Shown here: one piece after another, positions 1 through 9,133 of the stretch
How positions within the stretch are numbered: the stretch's first letter is position 1
Layout of the letters: every line of letters begins with the position of its first letter
NCBI GenBank assembly: GCA_964536805.1
Contig: CAZHYQ010000008.1
Location: 62,001 to 126,000, forward strand
Direction of reading: 5' to 3'
Length of the DNA stretch: 64,000 nucleotides
Source of the DNA: Longilinea sp964536805
Lineage (GTDB): Bacteria > Chloroflexota > Anaerolineae > Anaerolineales > Anaerolineaceae
The notes under the pieces: model-generated
The model's database searches: none
Seen by the model: the letters and a program-made list of their open reading frames with translations, nothing else
What the model was told of the DNA's origin: nothing
Made by a program: the position numbers and the translations under genes

Positions 1-393
1 AGCTGAACGGCGCAGCGCGGCGATCGCCAGGCGTGCCAGTGGCATCCACACCCGCCGACGGTTGGGTTCTTCCACCGCCACCTGGCGCACGTAGCTGTCC
101 ATGGCTTCGGTGTTGATGCGGTTGGAACTGCCCACCCGCCGCAAAAAGTGCAGCCACCACTGTTCATCCTGTTTGTAGCTCTTCTCATAGGCGCGCGCCT
201 GGGCAAAGCGCAGTCCTTCCACAATCAGGCCAGGCTTTTGATACCAACTGGCGACCTGCTCCTTAAGTGCATCATCCGTCAAGAGAACGACTTCAATGCC
301 CTGATCCAGCAGCGTTGATACAACATCGCTTTGCAGAAAATAAACGATTGCCAAACCGTGATCAGCGCTGATGAAGATGCGTTTGGTAGACAT
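1..393 (-). CDS. Partial hypothetical protein, possibly GT-B-like sugar transferase N-terminus
   Basis: An open frame starts at the ATG at 393 and runs off the left edge, giving 131 visible residues without a stop. It begins MSTKRIFISADHGLAIVYFL, a beta-strand/glycine pattern seen at the N-terminus of GT-B transferases and epimerases that act on nucleotide sugars. This is followed by a second strand (GIEVVLLTDD, about residues 32-41). The catalytic half lies outside the window, so the function is not assigned. It sits 35 bp downstream of the GT2 gene and appears to be a further gene of the polysaccharide operon. The call as coding rests on uninterrupted length, normal codon use and operon position. 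Confidence 0.6.
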   Translation of the reverse strand, partial: MSTKRIFISADHGLAIVYFLQSDVVSTLLDQGIEVVLLTDDALKEQVASWYQKPGLIVEGLRFAQARAYEKSYKQDEQWWLHFLRRVGSSNRINTEAMDSYVRQVAVEEPNRRRVWMPLARLAIAALRRSA

Positions 394-428
394 AATTTAT
401 CTAACGGACTCCGGTATGAAAATATCCA

Positions 429-1391
429 TCACTTGCGGTCGTAATACCAGCGGAAGATGGCATCATAGATGCCAAGAAGCGCGCGTTTGAGCGGCGGAAA
501 GTCGAGCAGTACATTCCGCCGTTGGCCCGCCGCGGATTGCGGTTTACCGGTACCGCCTGGCGCCTTGACATTGCGCAAGGTGTTGCTCATGTTCAACGAA
601 TAGACCTCCGGCAGCATCAAACGCAGCAACCCGGCTTCGTTGAGGCGCTGGTCCAATTGTTTGACCTGTCCCATCGGACGGTCCATACTGAAAGGCAGGA
701 ACTGCTGCAGGGTAGATTTGTAAGCCACAAACTGCCAGTGCGATGCGCCGATCAAAGCGGACAGGCCGCGGTACTGCACACGGATATCTTCTGTGGCATC
801 ATAACGTTGCCGAATCTCGGTCTCATCCTGCCCCAGGCTGAGATCGAATTCAAGGAAATCCTCCCAGCGGATGAACTGGCCCCGCTCCACTTTTACCTCG
901 GGGGTGTTTTCAGCCCAGGCCAATGTCCGGCTGCAGGTTTCCGGGTTGGTGCGAATGGGACGCGAGGTTACCATGCCGACATTCGGGTAGGTTTCCAACA
1001 ACTCGACGCTCTTCTTCAACCAGCCGGGAGAAAAAAGGACGTCGCTGTCGGCGTAGGCGATAATCTCGCCGGGAGCGCCCGCCAGGATGATATTCCATGC
1101 GCCGCCCTTGCCCAGGTTCTTTTCGGAAAGCAGCAGATATTGAATGCGGCCAGCCTGGCGTTCCGCCACCAGCCAATCCTGCACTTCCGGGCAGGAGCCG
1201 TTATCGAACACCATCAGGTCCATCGGCAAGCCCGGGTCATTGCGCAGGCTTTCCAGGCAGACCTTCAACACATCCCAGGTCTCGGCATAAAAACCGCTGG
1301 TAAAGGGAATGTAGTTCAATACTGCCGCGGTAATGCGGGCGGGTTTGGCCACATCCTTGACGAATTTCGCCGGGTTCTGTCCAATGCGCAT
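429..1391 (-). CDS. Family 2 glycosyltransferase
   Basis: A 320-residue GT-A-fold glycosyltransferase, expected to act at the cytoplasmic face of the membrane and add one sugar to a surface glycan. The N-terminal nucleotide-binding strand is followed by FDNGSC (62-67) and the metal-binding acidic triad DSD (115-117) in YADSDVLFSPGW. There is no membrane segment, so it is probably soluble or peripheral. The ATG at 1391 follows AGGTGAAGA. It lies 7 bp after the preceding glycosyltransferase gene in the same operon. Donor and acceptor sugars cannot be read from the sequence. Confidence 0.85.
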   Translation of the reverse strand: MRIGQNPAKFVKDVAKPARITAAVLNYIPFTSGFYAETWDVLKVCLESLRNDPGLPMDLMVFDNGSCPEVQDWLVAERQAGRIQYLLLSEKNLGKGGAWNIILAGAPGEIIAYADSDVLFSPGWLKKSVELLETYPNVGMVTSRPIRTNPETCSRTLAWAENTPEVKVERGQFIRWEDFLEFDLSLGQDETEIRQRYDATEDIRVQYRGLSALIGASHWQFVAYKSTLQQFLPFSMDRPMGQVKQLDQRLNEAGLLRLMLPEVYSLNMSNTLRNVKAPGGTGKPQSAAGQRRNVLLDFPPLKRALLGIYDAIFRWYYDRK

Positions 1392-1398
1392 TCTTCAC

Positions 1399-2343
1399 CT
1401 ACCCCAGTTGAATCCTGCGGTGCAGCCGCTGGCTTAACCAAGCGCGCGCTTCCCCATAGGCACGCACTGGATGAAAAATGGCATGGCTCAGGCGGCCCAG
1501 GCCAACCGAACGCAGCCCCACCAACGGAAAAATCTCCGCCTCCCGCCAAAAATGCTGCCAGGTAAATGGGACAGGCAGCAAGCGCCCGCCAACCAGACGG
1601 CGGTTGCAATCGAGCAATGTAAATCGGGTCATCATGCGCCCGCCTGCCAGCCGGATATTCTCGCCTGTTTCGGGCAACTTGTAGTGCGGTTGTCCGCCGG
1701 GCAGGTGGCTGTAATCGTGATTCTGGTGCGCGATTTGAATAGCAGACGTGGCATCCACCACCGGCCAGCCCTGGCGGCGCGCCTGGTAGATCATCCAGTT
1801 GTCCCAGCCAGCACGCCCAATGGCAAAATCAGGCATCCAGGCAAAACAGTCGCGCGGGTAGAGAAAATAATCCGATCCAGTCGGAGGGTGTAGCGACCCG
1901 CTCGTCCGTATTCTTTGCCGCAATTCCTCCGGCCAGCCCGCGCCAAAACCCAATTCGCCCTTCACCTCCAGGTCCCAGCGCTGCCCGACGGCCAGGAAGG
2001 GTTTTCCAGTTGCCTGCATCGCCTGCGCGCCCTCGATAAAATCCGGCAGCAGCAGAATATCGGCATTGACGTATGCCAGCAGCGGTGACGAGCTGTGCTG
2101 GCGCGCCAGTTCGAACAACGAAGAAACCAGCGGGGTTCCGCTGGCATTGCGCTTCACCTCTCGAATCAAGTGCACGCCCAGCTCCCCGGCTGCCTGCAGC
2201 AGGCCTTCTTCGTCACCCAGCAGCAGCACCTCCACCGCATCGCCCAATGCCAACCAGGACCGAACGGCATTGCGCTGGATGGCAGCAATATGCGGATTGG
2301 TGAAGGGCTTGGGTGCCGAGAAAATGGTGATCAGCGGTGTCAT
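1399..2343 (-). CDS. GT-A-type glycosyltransferase, exostosin-like
   Basis: A 314-residue protein with an N-terminal Rossmann-like half and an NAD motif at 93-95 (YVNADILLLPDF) in the position of the DxD metal-binding motif of GT-A enzymes. A second conserved-looking block, GSDYFLYPRDCF then GWDNWMIYQAR (about 155-190), resembles the acceptor side of exostosin/GT64-like bacterial homologues. The start overlaps the stop of the upstream methyltransferase by 4 bp (ATGA), implying translational coupling. It probably adds a sugar to the glycan made by this operon; specificity is unknown. Confidence 0.7.
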   Translation of the reverse strand: MTPLITIFSAPKPFTNPHIAAIQRNAVRSWLALGDAVEVLLLGDEEGLLQAAGELGVHLIREVKRNASGTPLVSSLFELARQHSSSPLLAYVNADILLLPDFIEGAQAMQATGKPFLAVGQRWDLEVKGELGFGAGWPEELRQRIRTSGSLHPPTGSDYFLYPRDCFAWMPDFAIGRAGWDNWMIYQARRQGWPVVDATSAIQIAHQNHDYSHLPGGQPHYKLPETGENIRLAGGRMMTRFTLLDCNRRLVGGRLLPVPFTWQHFWREAEIFPLVGLRSVGLGRLSHAIFHPVRAYGEARAWLSQRLHRRIQLG

Positions 2344-3233
2344 TCTGTTTCGTCAGTTGGAAGGGTCGGGAAAGGCAGCCAGGCCTGGCCTGGCATTATC
2401 CGCTCAAGCAGGCGGCGCCGAGCCATGCCCAGACGGCGTTTCAGCCACACATTACTTTCAGGACGCACGGTCTGATCCGGCGGAGCAGCTGCCGGCCGTG
2501 CCAGCAGGGTGATGTACAGCCCGAGCACGTTCGAGCGCGGCTGGCCGTGCACGCGCAGCGCTTCCACCCGGTAGCCCGCCAGGCGCAGCGTTTCCAACAG
2601 TGTATGCTGGCTGAAGGCGTGCAGGTGGGCAATCTCGTAAGAGTTGTGAATATACAGGTTAGGCACTTCCAGCAACAAAGCGCCGCCGGGAGCCAACCAT
2701 TTCTCGCGCAGGTCTGCCAGCACCTGCACCGGTTCGGGCAGATGCTCGAGCACGTGGATCAGGCTGATCAGGTCAAAACGCCCGGCACCCTGGGCTTCCA
2801 GTGCTTCCAGCGAGGGCAGCATAGGCAGCCCGCGGCGTTCGGCGAAGGCGCGGTGCGAGTTGGAAAGCTCGATGCCCTGCACCTCCGCACCGAATTCGCG
2901 CTTAACCCGGTTGATCAAAGCACCGGTCGACGCGCCGATGTCCATGTGGCGCGTCACCGCGGCGATGCCCTGGGCTTTCAACCAGTTCACCAATAGGCGC
3001 GCGCGCGTTTCCTCGATGGCGCGGTTCTTATCGCTGACCAGGTCCTCGCCTTCCACCAGTTTGCGGTAGTCGTTGGCGTAAAAATCGGCCAGTTGGTCTT
3101 TTTTCCATTCCACGCCCTGATAGACCATACCGCAGCGGCTGCACAGGCGGTATTCGATGGCGCGCTCGTCGACTTTCAAGGTGTCGAAAAGTTCGCTTTG
3201 CGGGCTGTGGCATAGGGGACAGGTTTGTGTCAT
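2340..3233 (-). CDS. Class I SAM methyltransferase with N-terminal zinc ribbon
   Basis: The protein opens with a CPLC...CSRC four-cysteine zinc-binding module (first 35 residues). A class I SAM methyltransferase domain follows: HMDIGASTGALINRV is the SAM-binding glycine loop and LISLIHVLEHLPEP is motif IV. Proteins of this layout include sugar C-methyltransferases, so a role in making a branched or methylated sugar of the glycan is plausible but unproven. I chose the ATG at 3233, which has GGAT about 8 bases upstream. An ATG at 3245 is in frame and would overlap spsF by 8 bp. The gene is followed by a 4-bp overlap with the next glycosyltransferase. Confidence 0.8.
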   Translation of the reverse strand: MTQTCPLCHSPQSELFDTLKVDERAIEYRLCSRCGMVYQGVEWKKDQLADFYANDYRKLVEGEDLVSDKNRAIEETRARLLVNWLKAQGIAAVTRHMDIGASTGALINRVKREFGAEVQGIELSNSHRAFAERRGLPMLPSLEALEAQGAGRFDLISLIHVLEHLPEPVQVLADLREKWLAPGGALLLEVPNLYIHNSYEIAHLHAFSQHTLLETLRLAGYRVEALRVHGQPRSNVLGLYITLLARPAAAPPDQTVRPESNVWLKRRLGMARRRLLERIMPGQAWLPFPTLPTDETE

Positions 3234-3237
3234 TGGC

Positions 3238-3993
3238 TTATCCATGTTTATTGTAAAACTTCTGGCCAACCCCGGCGTTCAAGCGCGCCAGTTCGGGCTC
3301 GCGCTGGAACAGTTCCAGGACATCCAGCCAGTCGAAATCATCGTGCCCGGCCAGGCGTTCAAAAATGACCCGCACCAACTCCAAATCCTGGGGAGTATCC
3401 ACCGTCCAACGCAGATCGCCGTAATCGGGATCATGGTCGACGCGCAGCACCTTGAACCGTCCGGGTACTTCATAAATATACGGCATGACGTGCTCGCGTT
3501 GATACGGTTCTTTGGCTTCGCGCCAGGTGCGTTCCAGCGCGGCAAACGAGCATACTTCGGTGTCCAGGCCGATCGGGTAGGTACGACCGAATGGCGGCGG
3601 CAGGCGGTTGGCAGCGAAATCCGCCCCGTTTTGCTGAAATTCGCGCACCACATGGTCAATTTCCGCCGGATCGATCAACGGGCAATCAGCCGTGACGCGC
3701 ACGACCACATCCGCCCGGTACTGCCGGGCAGCCTGGTAGTAGCGGTCCAATACATCATTCTGGCTGCCGCGCGTGCAGGCATAGCCCATCTGCCCGCAGA
3801 AGCCAACAATCGGGGCGTCCGATGGTTCGGTGGTGGTGGCCACCACCACCTCGGTGATGGTCTGCGCCTGGCGAGCCCGTTCGACAACCCAGGCCAGCAT
3901 CGGCCGGCCGGCAATGTCTTTGAGTACTTTCCCTGGCAAGCGGGTGGAACCCATGCGGGCTTGAATAATGAGGATGATGCGTTGGGTTTCCAT
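3238..3993 (-). CDS. spsF: SpsF-type cytidylyltransferase (nonulosonate/spore-coat family)
   Basis: A 251-residue nucleotidyltransferase of the acylneuraminate cytidylyltransferase/SpsF group, expected to activate an acidic sugar with CTP. The signature QARMGSTRLPGKVL (11-24) binds the nucleotide, and VRVTADCPLIDP (98-109) carries the metal-binding aspartate. It lies two genes downstream of a NeuB/SpsE synthase, the usual partner in this pathway. The ATG at 3993 begins 1 bp after the stop of the GT4 gene. Longer in-frame starts would run into that gene. A glycosyltransferase label is sometimes given to this family, but the N-terminal motif is that of the cytidylyltransferases. Confidence 0.85.
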   Translation of the reverse strand: METQRIILIIQARMGSTRLPGKVLKDIAGRPMLAWVVERARQAQTITEVVVATTTEPSDAPIVGFCGQMGYACTRGSQNDVLDRYYQAARQYRADVVVRVTADCPLIDPAEIDHVVREFQQNGADFAANRLPPPFGRTYPIGLDTEVCSFAALERTWREAKEPYQREHVMPYIYEVPGRFKVLRVDHDPDYGDLRWTVDTPQDLELVRVIFERLAGHDDFDWLDVLELFQREPELARLNAGVGQKFYNKHG

Positions 3994-3994
3994 G

Positions 3995-5116
3995 TCAATT
4001 CTTCTTATCCAACTCACGCGCCAGATCATAGGCATGCAGCAGCTGCTGAAAATTCACCTGCCAATCAGCGCGGCGTTCGGCCAGCGCCCGGGCAGCCTGG
4101 CGTTGTACGGTCAAACCATCACCAGCGGCGGCTGCATGTAACATTCCGGCAGTCAGCGCAGCGTAATCGCCGTCTGCAAAAAGCTGACCGGCCACTTCCT
4201 GTGGTCCGATCCATTCTCGGTTGCCAGGAATATCCGAAACCAGCACGGGCAAGCCGCAAGCCAGGGCTTCCATCAAGGAAACGGATGACCCGTCGCTGTG
4301 GGAAGCGCTTACATACAAATCGGCCGAACGGTAATAATCCGGCAGTTCGTCGCCGCGCACATGTCCGCCAAAATGGACGCGCTCCAGCAAATTTTCCTGC
4401 TCCAGCATCTCCCGCAATTGGTCCGCCTGCGAGCCGCTTCCCAACAGCAGCAACCGTAGGCGCGCATCCTGTTTGGCAGCCTGACAAAAAGCCTTCACCA
4501 CTCCGTCCACGCCGTAGAGCGGTTCCCAGGTGCGCAGCGAGAGAATGACAAAGGCATCCTGCCAGCCCAGCCGTTGGCGCAGGGCAGAAGGCCTGCCGGG
4601 CGAGAAGCGTTGCAAATCGACCCCCCACGGAAAAAGAACCACCCGTTCAGCCGGGAAACCAAACTTGCCGGCCTTCTTGCGGACAGCCTCGCAGTCGCCG
4701 GCCAGGACGGTGGTGCGGCGCAGCGTGTAACGCGTAGCCAGGCGCATTTTCCAGTTGCGGTCGGCGCCCAAAAGCAGGTCAGAACCCCACGACATGCTGA
4801 CCAGCGGGTGAAAACCGCTCAAGGCAGCCAGTAGGGCGGCCGATTGGATCGGTCCGGCATGAATCACGTCTGGTTTCACCCGTTGAATCACCCGTTTCAG
4901 GTCAGTCAAAAGTGCCGGTGTTTCGTTCCAGCGTATCAGACCCTGTCCGCCGCGCCACTTCACCTGCTCCACCTGGGGCGGCATAGGCCGCTCTTCCAAC
5001 TGCCGGTCGCTGCGTTCCAGCCGCAAGGAAAAAATGCTATGCGGCGTTCCAGCCAGCGCCGTCAGGAAGCGGTGGTCGTGCGGGGTGTAATCGCGGCTGA
5101 AGTAAAGAACGCGCAC
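3995..5116 (-). CDS. GT4-family glycosyltransferase
   Basis: A 373-residue GT-B retaining glycosyltransferase. The N-terminal acceptor domain covers about 1-170 and the nucleotide-sugar-binding GT4 domain about 180-350, with FPWGVDLQRFSPG at the domain junction. The E-x7-E-like region follows SASHSDGSSVSLMEALACG and continues into GLPVLVSDIPGNREW. The start is GTG at 5116, directly abutting the TAA of the NeuB gene and preceded by GGGAG. No membrane segments are seen. It presumably transfers a hexose or amino sugar during assembly of the glycan; donor unknown. Confidence 0.85.
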   Translation of the reverse strand: MRVLYFSRDYTPHDHRFLTALAGTPHSIFSLRLERSDRQLEERPMPPQVEQVKWRGGQGLIRWNETPALLTDLKRVIQRVKPDVIHAGPIQSAALLAALSGFHPLVSMSWGSDLLLGADRNWKMRLATRYTLRRTTVLAGDCEAVRKKAGKFGFPAERVVLFPWGVDLQRFSPGRPSALRQRLGWQDAFVILSLRTWEPLYGVDGVVKAFCQAAKQDARLRLLLLGSGSQADQLREMLEQENLLERVHFGGHVRGDELPDYYRSADLYVSASHSDGSSVSLMEALACGLPVLVSDIPGNREWIGPQEVAGQLFADGDYAALTAGMLHAAAAGDGLTVQRQAARALAERRADWQVNFQQLLHAYDLARELDKKN

Positions 5117-6184
5117 TTAATCTCCCAGATCCAGCCAGCGCAGTTCATGACCCGCCGGGATATCCGCCAGCAATTTTTTGCCGAGGGCGGCCGGAATTTC
5201 ATAAGGAAGCAGAGCGCCGGGGGTGGCTGGCCGCAGCACATCGATCATTTCGCGCGTGAGCACATCGCCAGCCTTCAAATCCCGCGCAGCCCGCAGGCAG
5301 CGCCGCTGCACCACGACCGTTTCTTTTTCGTTATCTTCCACTTTTTTGTCCGGGCTGCCCAGCGCGTATTCCAGTTCGCGCGTGCGCACCACCATCTCGT
5401 TCCAGGTGTCCGGATCCATCGAAAATGGATGGTCTGGACCTTCCCTGGTGCAATCATCGGTAAAATGCTTTTCGATCACCCGTGCGCCTATCGCCACTGC
5501 ACCTAGTACGGTTGTCGGCCCGCTGGTGTGGTCTGAAAGGCCCAATACAAGCTGCGGGAACATGGCAGCATACGTTTTCAACACGTTCAGGTTGATGTAT
5601 TTGTAGTTTTCGCCGCTGGCGGTGTAGTTGGTATTGCACTGCATCAGCACCAGGTTTGGGTTGATCGCCAGAATGGCGTGCACTGCCCGTTGCACCTCGC
5701 CGATATCGGAAGCGCCGGTTGCCAGGAGAACCGGTTTGTTCTTGCGCGCGATATATTCAAGCGCCTCCGGCCAGGTGATGTCGCCTGAACCGATTTTATA
5801 AGCGGGAACGTACGGGTCAAGCATGTCCGATGCCTCAAAATCGTAGGGCGTGGAGAAGTAGTCAATGCCGACTTCGTCGCAGACTTCCTTTAATTCAGGC
5901 GTCCACTCGAAGGGAATTGATGCGCCCCGGTACACTTCAAAGACGGATTGCTTCCATTTCGATTGGTGCGACTGCTGCGAGCCCATCGTTTTAAAGCCGT
6001 AATCGGACACGATTTTTGCTGCCCGGAAGTTTTGAAATTTGGCCGCATCCGCGCCGGCTTGTTTGGCCAGCCGGATCAGGTACTTGGCCCGCTCCAGGCT
6101 GCCATCGTGATTGGCTGAAATATCGGCGATAAAATAGGTCGGGTGGCCGTCCCCAACAAAACGATCTCCAATTTTAATTTCCAT
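5117..6184 (-). CDS. spsE: N-acetylneuraminate/nonulosonate synthase family (NeuB/SpsE)
   Basis: A 355-residue TIM-barrel synthase that condenses phosphoenolpyruvate with an N-acetyl sugar to form a nine-carbon acid, followed by a C-terminal SAF (antifreeze-like) domain. Visible signatures are FIADISANHDGSLERA near the N-terminus, KIGSGD, GLSDHTSG and VIEKHFT. The C-terminal SAF region is RDLKAGDVLTREMIDVLRP. Full length matches the family. SpsF downstream would activate the product with CTP, and PseB upstream could supply an early intermediate. Whether the product is sialic, legionaminic, pseudaminic or a Bacillus SpsE-like acid cannot be decided here. Confidence 0.88.
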   Translation of the reverse strand: MEIKIGDRFVGDGHPTYFIADISANHDGSLERAKYLIRLAKQAGADAAKFQNFRAAKIVSDYGFKTMGSQQSHQSKWKQSVFEVYRGASIPFEWTPELKEVCDEVGIDYFSTPYDFEASDMLDPYVPAYKIGSGDITWPEALEYIARKNKPVLLATGASDIGEVQRAVHAILAINPNLVLMQCNTNYTASGENYKYINLNVLKTYAAMFPQLVLGLSDHTSGPTTVLGAVAIGARVIEKHFTDDCTREGPDHPFSMDPDTWNEMVVRTRELEYALGSPDKKVEDNEKETVVVQRRCLRAARDLKAGDVLTREMIDVLRPATPGALLPYEIPAALGKKLLADIPAGHELRWLDLGD

Positions 6185-6244
6185 TCTTCATCCTTCCTTG
6201 AGGCCGTTGCTCCCGATGAAAAATAAGGAGCCAGCCATTCCAGA

Positions 6245-7165
6245 TCACACAGCCAGGCTGCGCAGCCTTTCGGGATACCCGTCGGTGAACTGCCTGTGGA
6301 AACGCGCCAAACTTTCCGCTTGCCCGGGCAAGGCATGACCCAGGTCGCGGGATAATTTCTCGGTGGAAAGGCGCAAATCCGGCGAGCGGGCTGCGCTCAA
6401 ACCGCTCTCGGCTACGCGGGTGGGTTTGACCAAGGTCTCATCGAACCCAAAAGTTTGCGCCAGCCGGCAGCCAAAATCATATTTGCTCAGACATTCCGGA
6501 CTGACCACATGGTAAAGCCCCTCCAGGCCACGCTGCGCCATTTCCAGCAACAGGCTGCCAAGTGTATTCACTTCCAGCGGACAAAAGAAGACGTCTGTCC
6601 ATCCGTTGGCTGGTTTGCCGGTGGAAAGGGCATTGACGAAAAACTCAGCCAGGCTGCGCCGGCCGTTCAGACTCCAACCGTAGAAATTAACGCGCGCGAT
6701 GATGGCCTGCGGATTGGATGCCGCGACGGATTGCTCGCCCGCCCATTTGCTGCGCGCGTAGGCGCTCATCGGGTTGGGTTGGTCTGATTCGCTGTAGGGT
6801 CCGTGCGTACCATCGAAAACCGCGTCTGTCGAAAGATGCACCATGCGCACGCCAAGGCGGCGGCTGGCCTCAGCCAGTTCGCCTGGCAACTCGGCATTGA
6901 CCCGCCTGGCCAGCGCGGGGTCTTTTTCGGCTGTTTCCAGATTGGCCACCGCGGCGCAGTGCAGCAAAATCTCCGGCCGTTCAGCCTCCAACAGCGCAGT
7001 TCCGCTGCCGGGTAGGCTCAGGTCGGCGCCGAGCACCTTGAAAGGCACCTGGGGCCGGAGAGCCTGGCTGTTGACCACGCCGGTGATCTCATGCTGCGCA
7101 GCATGCTGCAGGGAAAAATTCAATCCCAGCAGTCCGCTGGCACCGGTGACCAAAATTCTTGTCAT
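6245..7165 (-). CDS. RmlD-like SDR sugar nucleotide reductase
   Basis: A 306-residue extended short-chain dehydrogenase/reductase. It has the NAD(P)-binding GASGLLG (8-14), the STDAVFDGTHGPYSE region typical of dTDP-4-dehydrorhamnose reductases, and the catalytic pair in SAYARSKWAGEQ (YxxxK). It probably reduces a 4-keto sugar. No rmlABC genes are visible, so dTDP-rhamnose is not a safe prediction. Since it follows PseB with a 4-bp overlap (ATGA), its substrate may be the 4-keto product of PseB. 60 bp separate it from the NeuB gene. Confidence 0.8.
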   Translation of the reverse strand: MTRILVTGASGLLGLNFSLQHAAQHEITGVVNSQALRPQVPFKVLGADLSLPGSGTALLEAERPEILLHCAAVANLETAEKDPALARRVNAELPGELAEASRRLGVRMVHLSTDAVFDGTHGPYSESDQPNPMSAYARSKWAGEQSVAASNPQAIIARVNFYGWSLNGRRSLAEFFVNALSTGKPANGWTDVFFCPLEVNTLGSLLLEMAQRGLEGLYHVVSPECLSKYDFGCRLAQTFGFDETLVKPTRVAESGLSAARSPDLRLSTEKLSRDLGHALPGQAESLARFHRQFTDGYPERLRSLAV

Positions 7166-8181
7166 TCCAATGTGCCCTTGAGATATTGCGCTTCGATGGG
7201 TTCGGTGATCCGGGCAATTTGATCAACCGTCAGCCAATCGGAATTGGTATTGCTGAGATAACAAAAACCCGCAGGCAGTCTCTTGCCGAGCTGTTCCCAT
7301 TTGTGCAGGCCGCCCTGCTGCGCCCAGAAAGCTAGCTCGGGCTGCACAACAAACATATCGTCCAGTTCAAGCGTTGTGCGGGCCTCGTCTTCTGAGATCA
7401 ATACCTCGTGCAGTTTCTCGCCCGGCCGGATGCCCACGATTTCCAATTCGGCATCCGGTGCAACCGCCCGTGCCAGGTCGACGACCTTCATGCTCGGAAT
7501 TTTAGGCACGAACACCTCACCGCCCTCCATCTGCTCAACACAGCGGATGACAAAGCGCACGCCCTGTTCCAGCGAGATCCAAAAGCGCGTCATGCGGTCA
7601 TCGGTCACAGTCACCTTGCCGGCGGCGCGCTGCTTGAGAAAGACCGGCACCACGCTGCCGCGGCTGCCGACGACGTTGCCGTAGCGCACGCACGAAAAGC
7701 GCGTCGCGTTTCCGCCGGCATAGGCATTGGACTGGACAAACAGTTTTTCAGCGGCCAGCTTGGTGGCGCCGTACAGGTTGATCGGATTGACAGCTTTATC
7801 GGTGCTCAGAGCCAGCACTTTCTTCACGCCAGCATCCAACGCAGCGTCGATCACGTTGCTGGAACCCAGAATATTGGTCTTGATGGCTTCCATCGGGTTG
7901 TATTCGCAGGCAGGCACCTGCTTGAGCGCGGCGGCATGGATGACCACATCCACGCCGTTGAAGGCGCGCCGCATGCGCTGCTGGTCGCGTACATCGCCAA
8001 TAAAATAGCGCAGGTTGGGGTGTGTGTACCCTGCCTGGCGCATTTCATGCTGTTTCAGCTCATCGCGACTGTAGACGATCACCTTGGCGGGCTGGTACTC
8101 GTCCAGCAGGATCTTGATGAATTTCTTGCCAAACGAGCCTGTGCCGCCGGTTACCAGGACAACTTTATCTTTCCAGTCCAT
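7162..8181 (-). CDS. pseB: UDP-N-acetylglucosamine 4,6-dehydratase (PseB family)
   Basis: A 339-residue inverting 4,6-dehydratase that converts UDP-GlcNAc to a UDP-4-keto-6-deoxy sugar, the first step of pseudaminic-type pathways. Signatures are VTGGTGSFGKKF (NADP loop), the HAAALKQVPACEYNP block diagnostic for PseB/CapD-like proteins, STDKAVNPINLYGATKLAAE with catalytic YxxxK, and GEKLHE near the C-terminus. I set the start at the ATG at 8181, with GGAG 8 bases upstream. An upstream in-frame extension of 24 residues does not resemble the family. PseC, PseH and PseG are not present in the window. Confidence 0.9.
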   Translation of the reverse strand: MDWKDKVVLVTGGTGSFGKKFIKILLDEYQPAKVIVYSRDELKQHEMRQAGYTHPNLRYFIGDVRDQQRMRRAFNGVDVVIHAAALKQVPACEYNPMEAIKTNILGSSNVIDAALDAGVKKVLALSTDKAVNPINLYGATKLAAEKLFVQSNAYAGGNATRFSCVRYGNVVGSRGSVVPVFLKQRAAGKVTVTDDRMTRFWISLEQGVRFVIRCVEQMEGGEVFVPKIPSMKVVDLARAVAPDAELEIVGIRPGEKLHEVLISEDEARTTLELDDMFVVQPELAFWAQQGGLHKWEQLGKRLPAGFCYLSNTNSDWLTVDQIARITEPIEAQYLKGTLE

Positions 8182-8266
8182 AGAATTTTCTCCATATTTT
8201 CTTTCAATCCAGGCAGGCTCTATTTGCCTGCTTCCATCCACTGGGTAACGCAAATTGAACGCGCGC

Positions 8267-9133
8267 TTATTTCTTGTGGATCACCACCAGCGGATATTGG
8301 CCGTTTTCGCCGCAGTAACGCGGATTGCGCTCTTCCTGGTTGTAAACCCAACGCAGCAACGCCCGCCCGGCGAGTTTTTCATGAAATACGGCGCGCATGT
8401 AGTTGACGCTCATGCTGCGCCAGACCAAAATTTCATAATCCATTTTTCCGTCCAGAGTCTTTTTCAGCCAGGCGGGGTCATTTTTGACCGTGTAGGTTCC
8501 CACTGGTTGAATGGCAGCGCCGGCGGCCGGTTTTGGCGCTTTGGTTTGCGGCTTTTTGCCCACCAGGCGCGCCCTCAAATTACGCAGCCCAACCATGAGG
8601 CCGGCCACCCAGCCCCAACGCTGCATCAAGGGCGAATCCGACCAGCCGTTGATCACCACTGCCGAACAACCGGGCGCCAGCACGCGGTAGGCTTCTTCGT
8701 AGGCGCGCGCCTGATCTTCGAGCGACAAATGGTGAAAGGTGTGCAGCGAAACCTCGCCCTCAAAAGCGTCCGCTTTGAACGGCAGATTGGCCACGTCAGC
8801 CACCACCATCAACCCTTTCGCGCCGGTTCGCTTTCGTGCTTCCTGCAGGGCGACGATCGAAATATCGGCGCACACCCGGTATTGGTACTTTTCCGAATAG
8901 GTCAAATACTCCGGATACTGAATTGGCCCGGAGCCGGCATCCAGCAGGAACTTCCCGCCGGACTTTAAATGACGGTTGACACGCAAATGGCAGCGGTGGA
9001 TATACTCCTGCGCCACCGGCCGCAGATCTTCATAATGGGCATTCTGATAATGCTCGCCATCTTCGAGCTGCCAGCCAACCTGGTCGTAAAAATGCCGGAC
9101 GTCCTCTTTGGCCGAATTTTTCGGGTCAATCAT
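8267..9133 (-). CDS. Class I SAM-dependent methyltransferase
   Basis: A 288-residue methyltransferase with the SAM loop FLLDAGSGPIQYPEY (around 65), an acidic loop after VCADIS, and the SLHTFHHLSLEDQARAYEEA motif IV/V region. The C-terminal 100 residues contain a basic, Lys/Pro-rich segment and may bind membrane or a glycan acceptor. It overlaps the KpsC-like gene by 4 bp upstream and is separated by 85 bp from pseB. It is likely to modify a sugar or polyprenyl-linked intermediate of the same glycan; the substrate is not visible. Confidence 0.75.
   Translation of the reverse strand: MIDPKNSAKEDVRHFYDQVGWQLEDGEHYQNAHYEDLRPVAQEYIHRCHLRVNRHLKSGGKFLLDAGSGPIQYPEYLTYSEKYQYRVCADISIVALQEARKRTGAKGLMVVADVANLPFKADAFEGEVSLHTFHHLSLEDQARAYEEAYRVLAPGCSAVVINGWSDSPLMQRWGWVAGLMVGLRNLRARLVGKKPQTKAPKPAAGAAIQPVGTYTVKNDPAWLKKTLDGKMDYEILVWRSMSVNYMRAVFHEKLAGRALLRWVYNQEERNPRYCGENGQYPLVVIHKK

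Noticed and set aside
522..1565. Plus-strand 347-codon open frame
   Set aside because: It lies antisense to the GT2 and exostosin-like genes and shows His/Gln-rich shadow composition.
3157..4548. Plus-strand 463-codon open frame
   Set aside because: It is antisense to two well-supported enzyme genes (SpsF and GT4) and has no recognisable domain.
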